Origin: Lachnospiraceae bacterium
GTDB lineage: Bacteria; Bacillota; Clostridia; Lachnospirales; Lachnospiraceae
Direction of reading: 5' to 3'
NCBI GenBank assembly: GCA_022791635.1
Contig: JAAVZL010000040.1
Location: 1-61,871, forward strand
DNA length: 61,871 nucleotides
Made by a program: the position numbers and the translations under genes. Position 1 is the stretch's first letter. The number at the start of each line of letters is the position of its first letter. Of the stretch, positions 24,696 through 32,979 are shown piece after piece. The notes under the pieces were generated by a model. The model had not been told where the DNA came from. It ran no database searches and was given only the letters and a program-made list of their open reading frames with translations.

Positions 24696-25829
24696 ATGGA
24701 AAGAGATATAACCACTAGTTTTACTCATACTTATGATATAAGGTTTATTATTGATAATAGCGAAGATTTTTCTCGTTTATCTGAGATGAATTTAGAAGCA
24801 TATGACCGTATTTTTATTATAACTGATGAAAATGTATACAAATTATATGGGGAATCTTTAATTGAACAATTAAGAATGTTTCAGAAAGAGTTTTTTACTC
24901 ATCAAATTCAACCTATAGAGTATTCAAAATCTATTGATTATTATCCTGAACTGATCGATTTTTTGGAAAGCAATACTGCCGGAAGATATGACGCAGTTGT
25001 GGCGATTGGTGGAGGGGTATGCCTTGATTTGGTATCGTTTGCTGTTTCAACATATATGCGTGGGTTACCGTTTTTTATGATCCCTACGACGTTAATAGGT
25101 GAGACGGATGCATCGACAGCAGGAAAGACATGTTTGAATGCACATAATACAAAAAACCTTTTAGGAACATTTTATTATCCAAAGGTCGTATATAACAGCA
25201 TTAGAATTTTAAGAGATTGCCCCAAGAGAATTACACGTCAGGGGCTGTCTGAAGCATTTAAATATAGTTTGTTGACGGATGGAGAGTTGCTATCTGATAT
25301 TGTGAGTTTTCAAAATAATGTTTTTGATAGTGCAACGATGGAAAAAATCGTTCGCAAAACGATAGAGTCAAGAATTGCCATAAGGCAGATTGACCCACTT
25401 GCAAGTAACCTTGGACATACTTTTGGTCATGCACTTGAGAAATATTCAAATTATACAGTATTGCATGGTGATGCGATTTTAACAGGTACAATTATGTCGA
25501 TGTTTTATTCGGTAGAGAAAGGGCTCATGTGTGAAGAAGAAAAAATAAAGATTTTTCAGCTTATGAGAAATGCACATCTTAATGTGTGGATTCCAGATGA
25601 TTTAGATGTCAAAAAACTCGTATATTATATGAGAAAAGATAAAAAATCATCATCAAAGAAACTGCATCTTGTGCTTATAAATGGCATTGGAGAGCCTTAT
25701 CGTGGAGATACTCCATTTTATGAAGCAGATTATGAAGATGTAGAAGAATTTCTTGTCAGATATGTTCAATCATATGAGTTCAAGATAGGTAATTATTCAG
25801 AATTTTTAGAACAGGAGGAGTTAAGATGA
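24696..25829 (+). CDS. Dehydroquinate-synthase-fold sugar phosphate cyclase
   Basis: This 377-residue NAD- and metal-dependent cyclase has the superfamily blocks AIGGGVCLDLV, IPTTLIGETDAST, KNLLGTFYYP, GLSEAFKY, NLGHTFGHALE and LHGDAI, holding the three metal ligands (Glu, His, His). The stretch between the Asp and the NLGHT block is shortened and lacks the GLR arginine that binds substrate in true dehydroquinate synthase. This suggests another sugar-phosphate cyclase such as a 2-epi-5-epi-valiolone or deoxy-inosose synthase type. The ATG at 24696 follows GAGGTG; a TTG at 24678 is less likely. The VOC gene behind overlaps by 4 nt. Confidence 0.85.
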   Translation: MERDITTSFTHTYDIRFIIDNSEDFSRLSEMNLEAYDRIFIITDENVYKLYGESLIEQLRMFQKEFFTHQIQPIEYSKSIDYYPELIDFLESNTAGRYDAVVAIGGGVCLDLVSFAVSTYMRGLPFFMIPTTLIGETDASTAGKTCLNAHNTKNLLGTFYYPKVVYNSIRILRDCPKRITRQGLSEAFKYSLLTDGELLSDIVSFQNNVFDSATMEKIVRKTIESRIAIRQIDPLASNLGHTFGHALEKYSNYTVLHGDAILTGTIMSMFYSVEKGLMCEEEKIKIFQLMRNAHLNVWIPDDLDVKKLVYYMRKDKKSSSKKLHLVLINGIGEPYRGDTPFYEADYEDVEEFLVRYVQSYEFKIGNYSEFLEQEELR

Positions 25830-26269
25830 TTTCATCTGTGAATCATGTGAGTTTTACAGTATCCAACCTCAATCAATCTATAACTTTTTATCGCGATGTT
25901 TTGGGTATGGAATGTATAAGCATGGCTGAAAGAGATAAAGAGTTTTCTTCTGCCGTTACCGGTATAGACGGTGTTGAGATGAATATTGCTTATATGCAGG
26001 CACCAGGATTTGCAGTAGAGTTAATTCAATATGTATCTGGAGAAGGAACAAAAATAGATACATCTACTAATAATCCTGGCAGTGCTCATTTGTGTTTCAA
26101 TATTGGAGACTATGATGAATGGATGAAACGTATGGAAGAATGCAATGTTAAAATGTGTGGAAAATTGTGTCACGTACCAGCAGGACCCAATGAAGGAAAA
26201 CGTGTCTGCTATATGCTGGATAATGATGGGAATCATTTGGAATTTATAGAAGCTTCTAAACAGGAATAA
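25826..26269 (+). CDS. VOC-fold protein, possible cyclitol epimerase
   Basis: This 147-residue vicinal oxygen chelate protein of two beta-alpha-beta-beta-beta units has the four metal ligand positions as His in VNHVSF, Glu in VELIQY, His in SAHLCF and Glu in LEFIEA. VOC epimerases (ValD, AcbO, CetB) act directly on the product of valiolone-type cyclases. Here the gene is coupled to the cyclase gene, an arrangement that favours such a function over generic glyoxalase or resistance roles. Last gene of the operon. Confidence 0.85.
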   Translation: MISSVNHVSFTVSNLNQSITFYRDVLGMECISMAERDKEFSSAVTGIDGVEMNIAYMQAPGFAVELIQYVSGEGTKIDTSTNNPGSAHLCFNIGDYDEWMKRMEECNVKMCGKLCHVPAGPNEGKRVCYMLDNDGNHLEFIEASKQE

Positions 26270-26434
26270 GCTTTCAATTCTATACGTGGAAAAGATCATT
26301 AATAGAGATACTGATAGCTTCTCCATTGAGCTTCATTCAAGTATGTAGACTTGTAAACCTTACCAATACCAAAAAATATTAACTGTAAGATATTTAGAAT
26401 CACAGGCAGTATGTTAGAAATATTTATCAATTAC

Positions 26435-26473
26435 AAAAAAGGCAGCCGAACAAACTCTCCGGCTGCCTTTTTT
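26435..26473. terminator. Bidirectional intrinsic terminator closing the operon
   Basis: An 8-bp stem GGCAGCCG/CGGCTGCC with an 11-nt loop is flanked by six As on the left and six Ts on the right. It serves the rightward polysaccharide operon and the leftward CNNM/CorC-type gene. The GC content rises sharply beyond it. Confidence 0.92.
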
Positions 26474-26521
26474 CTATATAGCTCTTTAAAGCATAGTAAT
26501 AATTACCAAACACACTTCCCG

Positions 26522-27823
26522 CTACACCCCGGAAGATTCCTCCACATCCTCACCTTCCGCAGTATCCTCCTCCTGGGGTAGGTAAATATGCACCTTATCA
26601 ATCCGATTCTTCTCCACTTCATCTACCACCAGCCGGATTCCGCTCTCGGTAGTCACCGATTCCCCGGCTTGAGGCAGCCGGTCCAGAAGCTCAATCACGA
26701 TGCCGCCGATGGAATCATAATCCTCCGATGTAAGTTCCAGCCCGATCTGATCGTGCAAATCCTCCAGCTTCGAAGAACCTTCCACTATATATTCATAATC
26801 GCTGATTTTCTGAATCAGCTCTTTTTCAGATTCGTCATACTCATCCCGGATTTCTCCCACAATTTCCTCCAGAAGATCCTCCAGGGTCACAAGTCCCACC
26901 GTAGCGCCGTATTCATCCAGAACAATCGCCAGACTGATGGAATTTTCCCGCATCTCCATCATCAGCTCAGAGGACTTTTTAAATTCGTGAGTGAAATAAG
27001 CCTCCCGAAGAATATGCCGCACATCAAAGTGCTCCTTATCCTCGTAAAGGATAAGATCCTTCACATTCAGAATTCCCAGAATATTATCCCGGTTTTCCTC
27101 ATAGACCGGAAGCCTGGTAAAGAGATCCTGCCGGTATACCTCAATGGTCTCAGCATAAGAAGCATTGACATTTAAGAAGGTCATATCCACCCGTGGAACC
27201 ATAATATCCTTTGCCAGGTGATCGTCCAGATCAAACACATTGTTGATCATCTTGCGCTCTTCGCTTTCAATAGCTCCGTCCTGATGACTGACCTCCACGA
27301 TGGTTCGGATTTCATTCTCCGTGTACGTATCGTTCCGCTTGTTCGGGTCCACCCGGAGAAGCTTCAGCACTCCCATGGAAAAGGCATTGATCACAAAAAT
27401 AAGAGGCGTTGCAATCTGCATCCAGCCATAAATCACACCGGCAAAGCCCAGCGACAGCTTTTCCGCCGAGAGGGTGGCGCAGGTCTTGGGAGTAATCTCT
27501 CCGAAAACCAGAACCAGAAAGGTTAGGACACCCGTTGCAAGGCCGGCTCCGGCGCTTCCGAAGGCCTTCGTGGCAATGACAGTACCCAGAGAGGAAAGGC
27601 TCATGTTGACAATGTTGTTTCCAATCAGGATGGCGCTGAGCATTTTTGAGGGCTGATCAAGGACCTTTTCCAGGCGAAGGGCCCGCTTGTCTCCCTCCTC
27701 AATCAGCGTCCGGACTCTGATTTTGTTTACGGTAGTTAACGCAGTCTCCGCAGAAGAAAAAAATGCGGAAAGACCTAACAACAGCAGTAGTACGGCCAAT
27801 TGTATGGCGTCGCTTGAATCCAA
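26522..27823 (-). CDS. CNNM/CorC-HlyC family membrane protein
   Basis: This 433-residue protein has an N-terminal DUF21/CNNM transmembrane domain (about residues 5-185, with the FFSSAETALT motif and the VFGEITPKT segment). A pair of CBS domains follows (about 205-330), then a C-terminal CorC_HlyC domain (about 345-425). Such proteins are linked to magnesium or divalent ion export and are often misnamed hemolysins. Translation seems to begin at TTG (27823) with AGGAG about ten bases away. It stands alone, convergent with the polysaccharide operon. Confidence 0.92.
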   Translation of the reverse strand: MDSSDAIQLAVLLLLLGLSAFFSSAETALTTVNKIRVRTLIEEGDKRALRLEKVLDQPSKMLSAILIGNNIVNMSLSSLGTVIATKAFGSAGAGLATGVLTFLVLVFGEITPKTCATLSAEKLSLGFAGVIYGWMQIATPLIFVINAFSMGVLKLLRVDPNKRNDTYTENEIRTIVEVSHQDGAIESEERKMINNVFDLDDHLAKDIMVPRVDMTFLNVNASYAETIEVYRQDLFTRLPVYEENRDNILGILNVKDLILYEDKEHFDVRHILREAYFTHEFKKSSELMMEMRENSISLAIVLDEYGATVGLVTLEDLLEEIVGEIRDEYDESEKELIQKISDYEYIVEGSSKLEDLHDQIGLELTSEDYDSIGGIVIELLDRLPQAGESVTTESGIRLVVDEVEKNRIDKVHIYLPQEEDTAEGEDVEESSGV

Positions 27824-27951
27824 GTAAAGTTCACTCCTTTGTATAATGTGCCGGCAGGCAGTCAGAAAAGAATCGATCTGGCCAGCTGTGACAAGGATAA
27901 AGTATCTTTTTTACTATACAATATTTTCGTAGGAAATGCAACAGTTTAGGT

Positions 27952-28088
27952 TACTGTTCACACGCAATGTTCCGCGAGGTGTTTCCGCACATTTTGTGCG
28001 GAAATCCCGAGTTTTTCAGTGCGAAATCGCAGTTTTTGCGATTTCTGTGCATTGCAAAGCATGTTACTGGTCACGGAGTGAACAGTAA
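27952..28088. mobile_element. 137-bp MITE with 11-bp terminal inverted repeats and 10-bp target duplication
   Basis: The element starts TTACTGTTCAC and ends with its reverse complement. It is flanked on both sides by the direct repeat ACAGTTTAGG (27942-27951 and 28089-28098). Inside are two strong hairpins (TTTCCGCACA/TGTGCGGAAA and GCGAAATCGCA/TTGCGATTT) and no coding potential. It landed on the stop codon of the leftward TIGR04086-type gene; the duplication keeps the stop intact. It probably depends on a transposase elsewhere. Confidence 0.8.
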
Positions 28089-28093
28089 ACAGT

Positions 28094-28468
28094 TTAGGAC
28101 ACCATTCCCCCAAGAGTCCCCCCAGCCGTGCAAAGGATCAGGGTTGTGACAAAATGAGAGGATCCGCCCCCGAAGCCCTGGTTTACTGCAAGGGAGATAA
28201 GAGCAAGGATGGCAAAGTAGAGGAGCCCCGCTGCGGCACCCCAGAGAAATTTCCGTGCCTTCATCATCTTGCCCTCCAGGAAGCCTCCGAGAAAGCTGGA
28301 AATCACGTACACGATGATAATGCCGATATTCACCCGGGCTTCCGAAAGCTGAAATTTAAAGAGCAGAAGGGCCAGAAATAAAAGCAGGACTCCTGTGATA
28401 ATATAGGCGCTTAAAAGGGATTTCAGCATCCGTATTGCCATGTTCTGATAAGATTTTCCTTTCTCCAT
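28094..28468 (-). CDS. TIGR04086-type small membrane protein
   Basis: This 124-residue protein has four hydrophobic segments (about residues 16-38, 45-62, 72-92 and 103-122). Its sequence features (GGFLEGKMMKARKFLWG) match the clostridial TIGR04086 membrane protein family. That family is frequently encoded near SCIFF peptide and Sec genes, as here. Function is unknown. The last codon region forms part of the target duplication of the neighbouring MITE. Confidence 0.8.
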   Translation of the reverse strand: MEKGKSYQNMAIRMLKSLLSAYIITGVLLLFLALLLFKFQLSEARVNIGIIIVYVISSFLGGFLEGKMMKARKFLWGAAAGLLYFAILALISLAVNQGFGGGSSHFVTTLILCTAGGTLGGMVS

Positions 28469-28646
28469 TGTATTCCTCCCCGGATTAGATAATAGAGAGC
28501 CGCCTTATTTTGCGGCACTTCCTCATTTAAAACCAATATATGTGATACTTTGGGCAGATAGAATAACAAGCTTTGCAGAAAAATGAAAGGTTAAAGAATA
28601 AAATAATTATAAAATAGCTGCAGATTTCCTGGGGATAAAAAAACTC

Positions 28647-28675
28647 TTTTAAATTACCCAATAGTATGATATACT
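28647..28675 (+). promoter_or_regulatory. Probable promoter of the SCIFF peptide gene
   Basis: A -10 element TATACT (28670-28675) lies 38 nt before the peptide start; the -35 at 17 nt (TTTTAA) is weak. The surrounding DNA is AT-rich. An AGGAGGGTGAAGAGG stretch then leads into the ATG. Confidence 0.4.
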
Positions 28676-28712
28676 GCAACCATGTATCATACGAAACAGG
28701 AGGGTGAAGAGG

Positions 28713-28856
28713 ATGAAACACATTCAGACTTTGAACACACAGATTTTACAGAATACCGTGAAAAAGGGTGGCTGCGGCGAGTGCCAGACTTCCTGTCAGT
28801 CCGCATGCAAGACTTCCTGCACGGTAGGAAACCAAACCTGTGAGAATCACAAATAA
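28713..28856 (+). CDS. scfA: SCIFF ranthipeptide precursor (six cysteines in forty-five)
   Basis: This 47-residue precursor peptide has a leader MKHIQTLNTQILQNTVKKGG and a core with six cysteines at 21, 24, 28, 32, 36 and 43. The sequence pattern CGECQTSCQSACKTSC is the SCIFF hallmark. The radical SAM maturase encoded next links cysteine sulfur to a downstream residue's carbon in such peptides (ranthipeptides). SCIFF is nearly universal in Clostridia and has been linked to population-level regulation in some species. An excellent AGGAGG-type site precedes the ATG. Confidence 0.96.
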   Translation: MKHIQTLNTQILQNTVKKGGCGECQTSCQSACKTSCTVGNQTCENHK

Positions 28857-29038
28857 GGAAAGCAGTGTAAATGGTGCGGCAGCTGTGTGGACTGTTGCCG
28901 AAAAGCAGAGAAGAGGGTGCCTCGAAAGTCGTAGCCAGGCTTTTGAGACATCCTTATTCCTGTGAGCGGGGGTAAGAGACGCAGTAGGTCTCTATGCTTC
29001 CTCCGCAGCATGCAGGATAGAGGAAAGGGGACAAAAGA

Positions 29039-30415
29039 ATGGTCCATCAATATAAAAACAACGGCTACTGCATCGTACTGGACGTGAACAGCGGAGCGGT
29101 TCACGTGGTGGATGAGCTGGCCTATGAGGTCATTGCCCTCTGTGAGAAGTATGACCATGAGGAGATTGTGAGGGAGCTTCGGGATCAATATCCGGAGAGA
29201 GAGATTCGCGAGGTTCTCAGTGATATCGAGGAGCTGAAAAGCCAGGGAACGCTTTTTACGGAGGATATCTACGAGAACCGAATTCTGGATTTCAAAAAGC
29301 GCTCCACGGTGGTGAAAGCCCTGTGTCTGCACATTGCCCATGACTGCAATCTGGCATGTCAGTATTGCTTTGCGGAGGAAGGGGAATACCACGGACGCCG
29401 GGCTCTGATGAGCTATGAGGTGGGGAAGCAGGCTCTGGATTTTCTGATTGCCAATTCCGGAAGCCGCCGGAATCTGGAGGTGGATTTCTTCGGAGGAGAG
29501 CCTCTGATGAACTGGCAGGTGGTAAAGGATCTGGTGGCCTACGGCCGGGAGCAGGAGAAGTTTTACGACAAGAAATTCCGTTTTACCCTGACAACCAACG
29601 GCGTGCTCTTAAATGACGAGGTGATGGAATTTGCCAACCGGGAAATGAGCAATGTGGTCTTAAGCATTGACGGGCGTCAGGAGATACACGACAGAATGCG
29701 TCCCTTCCGAAACGGAAAGGGGAGCTATGAGCTTGTGGTGCCCAAGTTCCGGAAATTGGCCGAGAGCCGGAATCAGAATAATTACTATGTCCGGGGTACC
29801 TTTACCAGAAATAATCTGGATTTTTGCGAGGATGTGCTGCACTTGGCGGATCTGGGCTTCAAGCAGATTTCCGTGGAGCCGGTGGTGGCCCCTCCAGAAG
29901 CGCCCTACGCTATCCGGGAGGAGGATATCCCGGTTCTCTGTGAGCAGTATGACCGCCTGGCGGCTGAGATGGTAAGACGCCATGGCACGGAGGAGGATTT
30001 CAATTTCTTCCACTTTATGATTGATCTCACCGGCGGTCCCTGTGTGTACAAGCGGCTCTCCGGCTGTGGTTCCGGCACAGAGTACCTGGCGGTGACGCCC
30101 TGGGGGGATCTCTATCCTTGTCACCAGTTTGTGGGGGAAGAAAAATTCCTGATGGGAAATGTGTTCGACGGGGTTTTGAATACGGAGCTTCGGGACGAAT
30201 TTAAGGGCTGCAATGTGTATGCCAAGGAGAAGTGCCGCAGCTGCTTTGCGAGATTTTACTGCAGCGGAGGATGTGCGGCCAACTCCTACAATTTTCACGG
30301 CTCCATCAACGATGCCTATGATATCGGCTGTGAATTGCAGCGCAAGCGGGTGGAGTGCGCCATTATGATAAAGGCGGCCACCGCAGGTCAGAGTAAGCCG
30401 GAAGAGGACCGGTAA
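29039..30415 (+). CDS. scfB: SCIFF peptide radical SAM maturase
   Basis: This 458-residue enzyme has an N-terminal peptide-binding (RRE-like) region (about 1-85, NNGYCIVLDVNSGAVHVVDE), the radical SAM cluster motif CNLACQYC (about 103-110), FFGGEPLMNW, and a C-terminal SPASM domain with CGSGTEYLAV and CRSCFARFYCSGGCAANS. It forms thioether crosslinks in the peptide encoded just upstream. The 182-nt gap between the two genes shows no other gene. Length and context are typical. Confidence 0.96.
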   Translation: MVHQYKNNGYCIVLDVNSGAVHVVDELAYEVIALCEKYDHEEIVRELRDQYPEREIREVLSDIEELKSQGTLFTEDIYENRILDFKKRSTVVKALCLHIAHDCNLACQYCFAEEGEYHGRRALMSYEVGKQALDFLIANSGSRRNLEVDFFGGEPLMNWQVVKDLVAYGREQEKFYDKKFRFTLTTNGVLLNDEVMEFANREMSNVVLSIDGRQEIHDRMRPFRNGKGSYELVVPKFRKLAESRNQNNYYVRGTFTRNNLDFCEDVLHLADLGFKQISVEPVVAPPEAPYAIREEDIPVLCEQYDRLAAEMVRRHGTEEDFNFFHFMIDLTGGPCVYKRLSGCGSGTEYLAVTPWGDLYPCHQFVGEEKFLMGNVFDGVLNTELRDEFKGCNVYAKEKCRSCFARFYCSGGCAANSYNFHGSINDAYDIGCELQRKRVECAIMIKAATAGQSKPEEDR

Positions 30416-30458
30416 GGTATCCATAGATGAGAAAAAAAGAAGGAAGGAACATTTGAAC

Positions 30459-32624
30459 ATGAAGAAGAATACGGGAATTCTAACCCTGCTGGTTACCCTG
30501 GCAGTGACGGCGGTCCTGATTTACGGTGCGGCCGTGGGCTTTGGGGAGACCAGGACAGGGGCGGCGAAGAATATCAAGCTGGGCCTTGACCTGGCCGGAG
30601 GCGTCAGCATTACCTACCAGACGGTGCTTGACAAGCCTACCCAGGAGCAGATGGACGATACGATTTACAAGCTTCAGAAGCGTGTGGAGGGCTACAGCAC
30701 CGAGGCGGTTGTCTACCAGGAGGGAGATAATCGGATCAACATCGAGATTCCCGGTGTGTCTGATGCCAATGCCATTTTGGAGGAGCTTGGGCGGCCGGGG
30801 TCTCTGGAGTTTTTGGATCTTTCAGGGACGGTTCTCATTGAGGGGACGGATATCAAGGGGGCCGAGGCAAAGGGCTACACGGATAATCTGGGCAAGAATT
30901 CTTATGAGGTGGTCTTGACCCTTACGGATGAGGGAGCAGAGAAGTTTGCTGAGGCCACAAGGGAGAATCTGGGCCGGCAGATTCCCATTGTCTATGACGG
31001 GGAGGTGATCAGTGCGCCTACGGTGCAGTCGGAGATTGCCAATGGGAATCCTTCTATCACTAACATGGAATCCTTTGAGGCGGCGGAGCGTTTGGCCTCT
31101 ACCATTCGGATTGGTTCTCTGCAGCTGGAGCTTCAGGAGCTGCGTTCTAAGGTGGTGGGCGCACAGCTTGGGGAGGAGGCGATCTCCACCAGCGTGAAGG
31201 CAGGAGCCGTGGGATTTGCTTTGGTGGTGCTTTTTATGATTGGAGTTTATCTTGTTCCGGGTCTGGCCTCCGGAATTGCCCTTACTATTTATGTGGCATT
31301 GATGCTGGTGCTTTTGAATGCCTTTGAGATGACTTTAACTCTGCCAGGCATTGCGGGTATTATTTTGAGTATTGGTATGGCAGTGGATGCCAATGTGATT
31401 ATCTTTGCCCGGATTCGGGAGGAGCTTGCTACCGGGAAGACTGTGCGTTCGGCTATGAAGATTGGTTTTAAGAAGGCGCTGTCTGCCATTGTGGATGGGA
31501 ATATTACTACCCTGATTGCGGCTGTGGTTCTGGGGCTTCGGGGATCGGGAAGTGTGAAGGGGTTTGCCCAGACTTTGGCTCTTGGTATTGTGCTTTCTAT
31601 GTTTACTGCTCTTGTGGTGACGCGGCTTACGCTGAATGCGTTGTTTGCTCTTGGGCTTAAGAGTGAGAAGTTTTATGGGGTACAGAAGGAGCGTAAGACT
31701 CTTGATTTTCTGGGGAAGAAGAATCTCTGCTTTCTTGTGTCTGCCGTGCTGATTTTGGGGGGCGCTGTGGTGATGGGAGCTCAGGCAGGACGAGGTGCGG
31801 GTGCCCTGAATTACAGTCTGGAGTTCCAGGGGGGAACCTCTACTACTATTCCCTTTGAGGAGGCTATGACTATTGGGGAGATTGATGCCAATGTGAAGCC
31901 GGTAGTCAGTGAGGTGATTGGCAGCAATGAGATTCAGGCTCAGCAGGTGCAGGGGAGCAATGATGTGGTGATTAAGACCAGGGAGCTTGATCTGGAGACT
32001 AGGCAGGCGCTGAATGGGGCTCTTGCGGAGAAGTTTGGAGTGGACGAGAAGGCTATTACGGCGGAGAATATCAGCTCGTCTATCAGTAATGAGGTTCGGG
32101 CGGATGCTTTGGTGGCTGTGGTTCTGGCTTCGGTTTTGATGCTGCTTTATATTTGGTTCCGGTTTAAGGATCTGCGGTTTGCGGCCAGTGCGGTGACTGC
32201 TCTGGTGCATGATGTGCTGGTGGTGCTGGCCTTCTATGCGGTGGCGCGGATTTCGGTGGGGAATACGTTTATTGCTTGTATGCTTACTATTGTGGGATAC
32301 TCGATCAATGCGACGATTGTTATTTTTGACCGGATTCGGGAGAATCTGGCCTCTGCGGGGAAGAAGGATGAGCTGAAGGAGATTGTGAATCGGAGTATTA
32401 CCCAGACTTTGACGAGGAGTATTTATACCTCGCTGACGACGTTTCTTATGGTGGCGGCGCTGTTTGTGATGGGCGTGGCTTCGATTAAGGAGTTTGCTTT
32501 GCCGCTTATGGTGGGGATTGTTTGTGGGACTTATTCTTCGGTTTGTATTACGGGGGCGCTTTGGTTTGTGTTGAAGAAGAAGGGACGACGGACGGAGGGG
32601 ACTTCCGGCAAATCAGCCATCTGA
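30459..32624 (+). CDS. secDF: Fused SecD-SecF protein export factor
   Basis: This is a protein of about 720 residues with 12 membrane helices: SecD part (about 1-410) with KLGLDLAGGV and GIILSIGMAVDANVIIFARIREE, SecF part (about 415-715) with YSLEFQGGTS and VGYSINATIVIFDRIRENL. It uses the proton motive force to help the late stage of Sec export. SecD and SecF are fused in many Firmicutes. A TTG at 30453 is an alternative start with similar spacing to AAGGAAGGA. The last ten codons lie inside the left arm of hairpin element H1. Confidence 0.95.
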   Translation: MKKNTGILTLLVTLAVTAVLIYGAAVGFGETRTGAAKNIKLGLDLAGGVSITYQTVLDKPTQEQMDDTIYKLQKRVEGYSTEAVVYQEGDNRINIEIPGVSDANAILEELGRPGSLEFLDLSGTVLIEGTDIKGAEAKGYTDNLGKNSYEVVLTLTDEGAEKFAEATRENLGRQIPIVYDGEVISAPTVQSEIANGNPSITNMESFEAAERLASTIRIGSLQLELQELRSKVVGAQLGEEAISTSVKAGAVGFALVVLFMIGVYLVPGLASGIALTIYVALMLVLLNAFEMTLTLPGIAGIILSIGMAVDANVIIFARIREELATGKTVRSAMKIGFKKALSAIVDGNITTLIAAVVLGLRGSGSVKGFAQTLALGIVLSMFTALVVTRLTLNALFALGLKSEKFYGVQKERKTLDFLGKKNLCFLVSAVLILGGAVVMGAQAGRGAGALNYSLEFQGGTSTTIPFEEAMTIGEIDANVKPVVSEVIGSNEIQAQQVQGSNDVVIKTRELDLETRQALNGALAEKFGVDEKAITAENISSSISNEVRADALVAVVLASVLMLLYIWFRFKDLRFAASAVTALVHDVLVVLAFYAVARISVGNTFIACMLTIVGYSINATIVIFDRIRENLASAGKKDELKEIVNRSITQTLTRSIYTSLTTFLMVAALFVMGVASIKEFALPLMVGIVCGTYSSVCITGALWFVLKKKGRRTEGTSGKSAI

Positions 32625-32811
32625 CATTTCCATATCCGGTGTTCGGACGGTTCACGTACATTTTGTATGCTCTGGTCGTACATTACCTTGAGCGATGCTT
32701 TAGGGTGTTTGTTTTTGAGGTAATGTTCGCCCATATCATACGAAATGTGCGCGAACAGCCGGACACTGGATATTGGAACAGCCAGATGTCTGATTTGCCG
32801 GAAGTCCCCTC
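32595..32811. repeat. Long hairpin element H1 (217 bp)
   Basis: This imperfect palindrome spans the secDF stop codon. The outer 28 bp are complementary with one mismatch and are not shared with the other copies. The inner core (TTTCCATATCC-GTGTTCGGACGGTTC and its partner GAACAGCCGGACAC-GGATATTGGAA) is shared with H2, H3 and H4. Because the left arm encodes the end of SecDF, the right arm is an inverted copy of coding sequence, or the reverse. Likely acts at the RNA level as a 3' hairpin. Confidence 0.85.
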
Positions 32812-32820
32812 CTGACTTTG

Positions 32821-32943
32821 TATTGTCATTGAGCTAAGCCTGCAAAGACTACCGGCGCAGGGGAGGAGGGCCGCCCCGATTAGGGGTGGCGGTTCTTGCC
32901 CGGAGCCTTCATAAGTTTATCAGGGCTTAGCTTACTGATATTA
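32821..32943 (+). repeat. Structured repeat S1, upstream of recJ
   Basis: A 123-bp element with imperfect terminal inverted repeats (about 20 bp ending in AGCTAAGCC) is flanked by the 10-bp direct repeat CCTGACTTTG (32811-32820, 32944-32953). Its centre is a stem GCCGCCCC-loop-GGGGTGGC followed by GGTTCTTGCCCGGAGCC. The same core recurs before apt (34744) and aspS (41994) in the same orientation. The direct repeats indicate mobility. Confidence 0.82.
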
Positions 32944-32979
32944 CCTGACTTTGAGAGTGGTTGAGAAAGGGGTGCGGGT

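Noticed and set aside
24696..25829. Cyclase gene as the housekeeping aroB
   Set aside because: AT-rich operon context, VOC and nucleotidyltransferase neighbours and the missing GLR segment point away from the shikimate pathway, although the rest of the genome would have to confirm a separate aroB.
32522..32815. Open frames inside hairpin element H1 (and similar ones in H2 at 43830-44042 and H3 at 52762-52956)
   Set aside because: They recur only because the repeat core is open in some frames; codon pattern and lack of start signals argue against coding.
32821..32943. S element as a cyclic di-GMP (GEMM) or other known riboswitch
   Set aside because: A CTGCAAAG string is reminiscent of GEMM, but the rest of the conserved core and the tetraloop-receptor parts are absent, and the copies have mobile-element-like ends.
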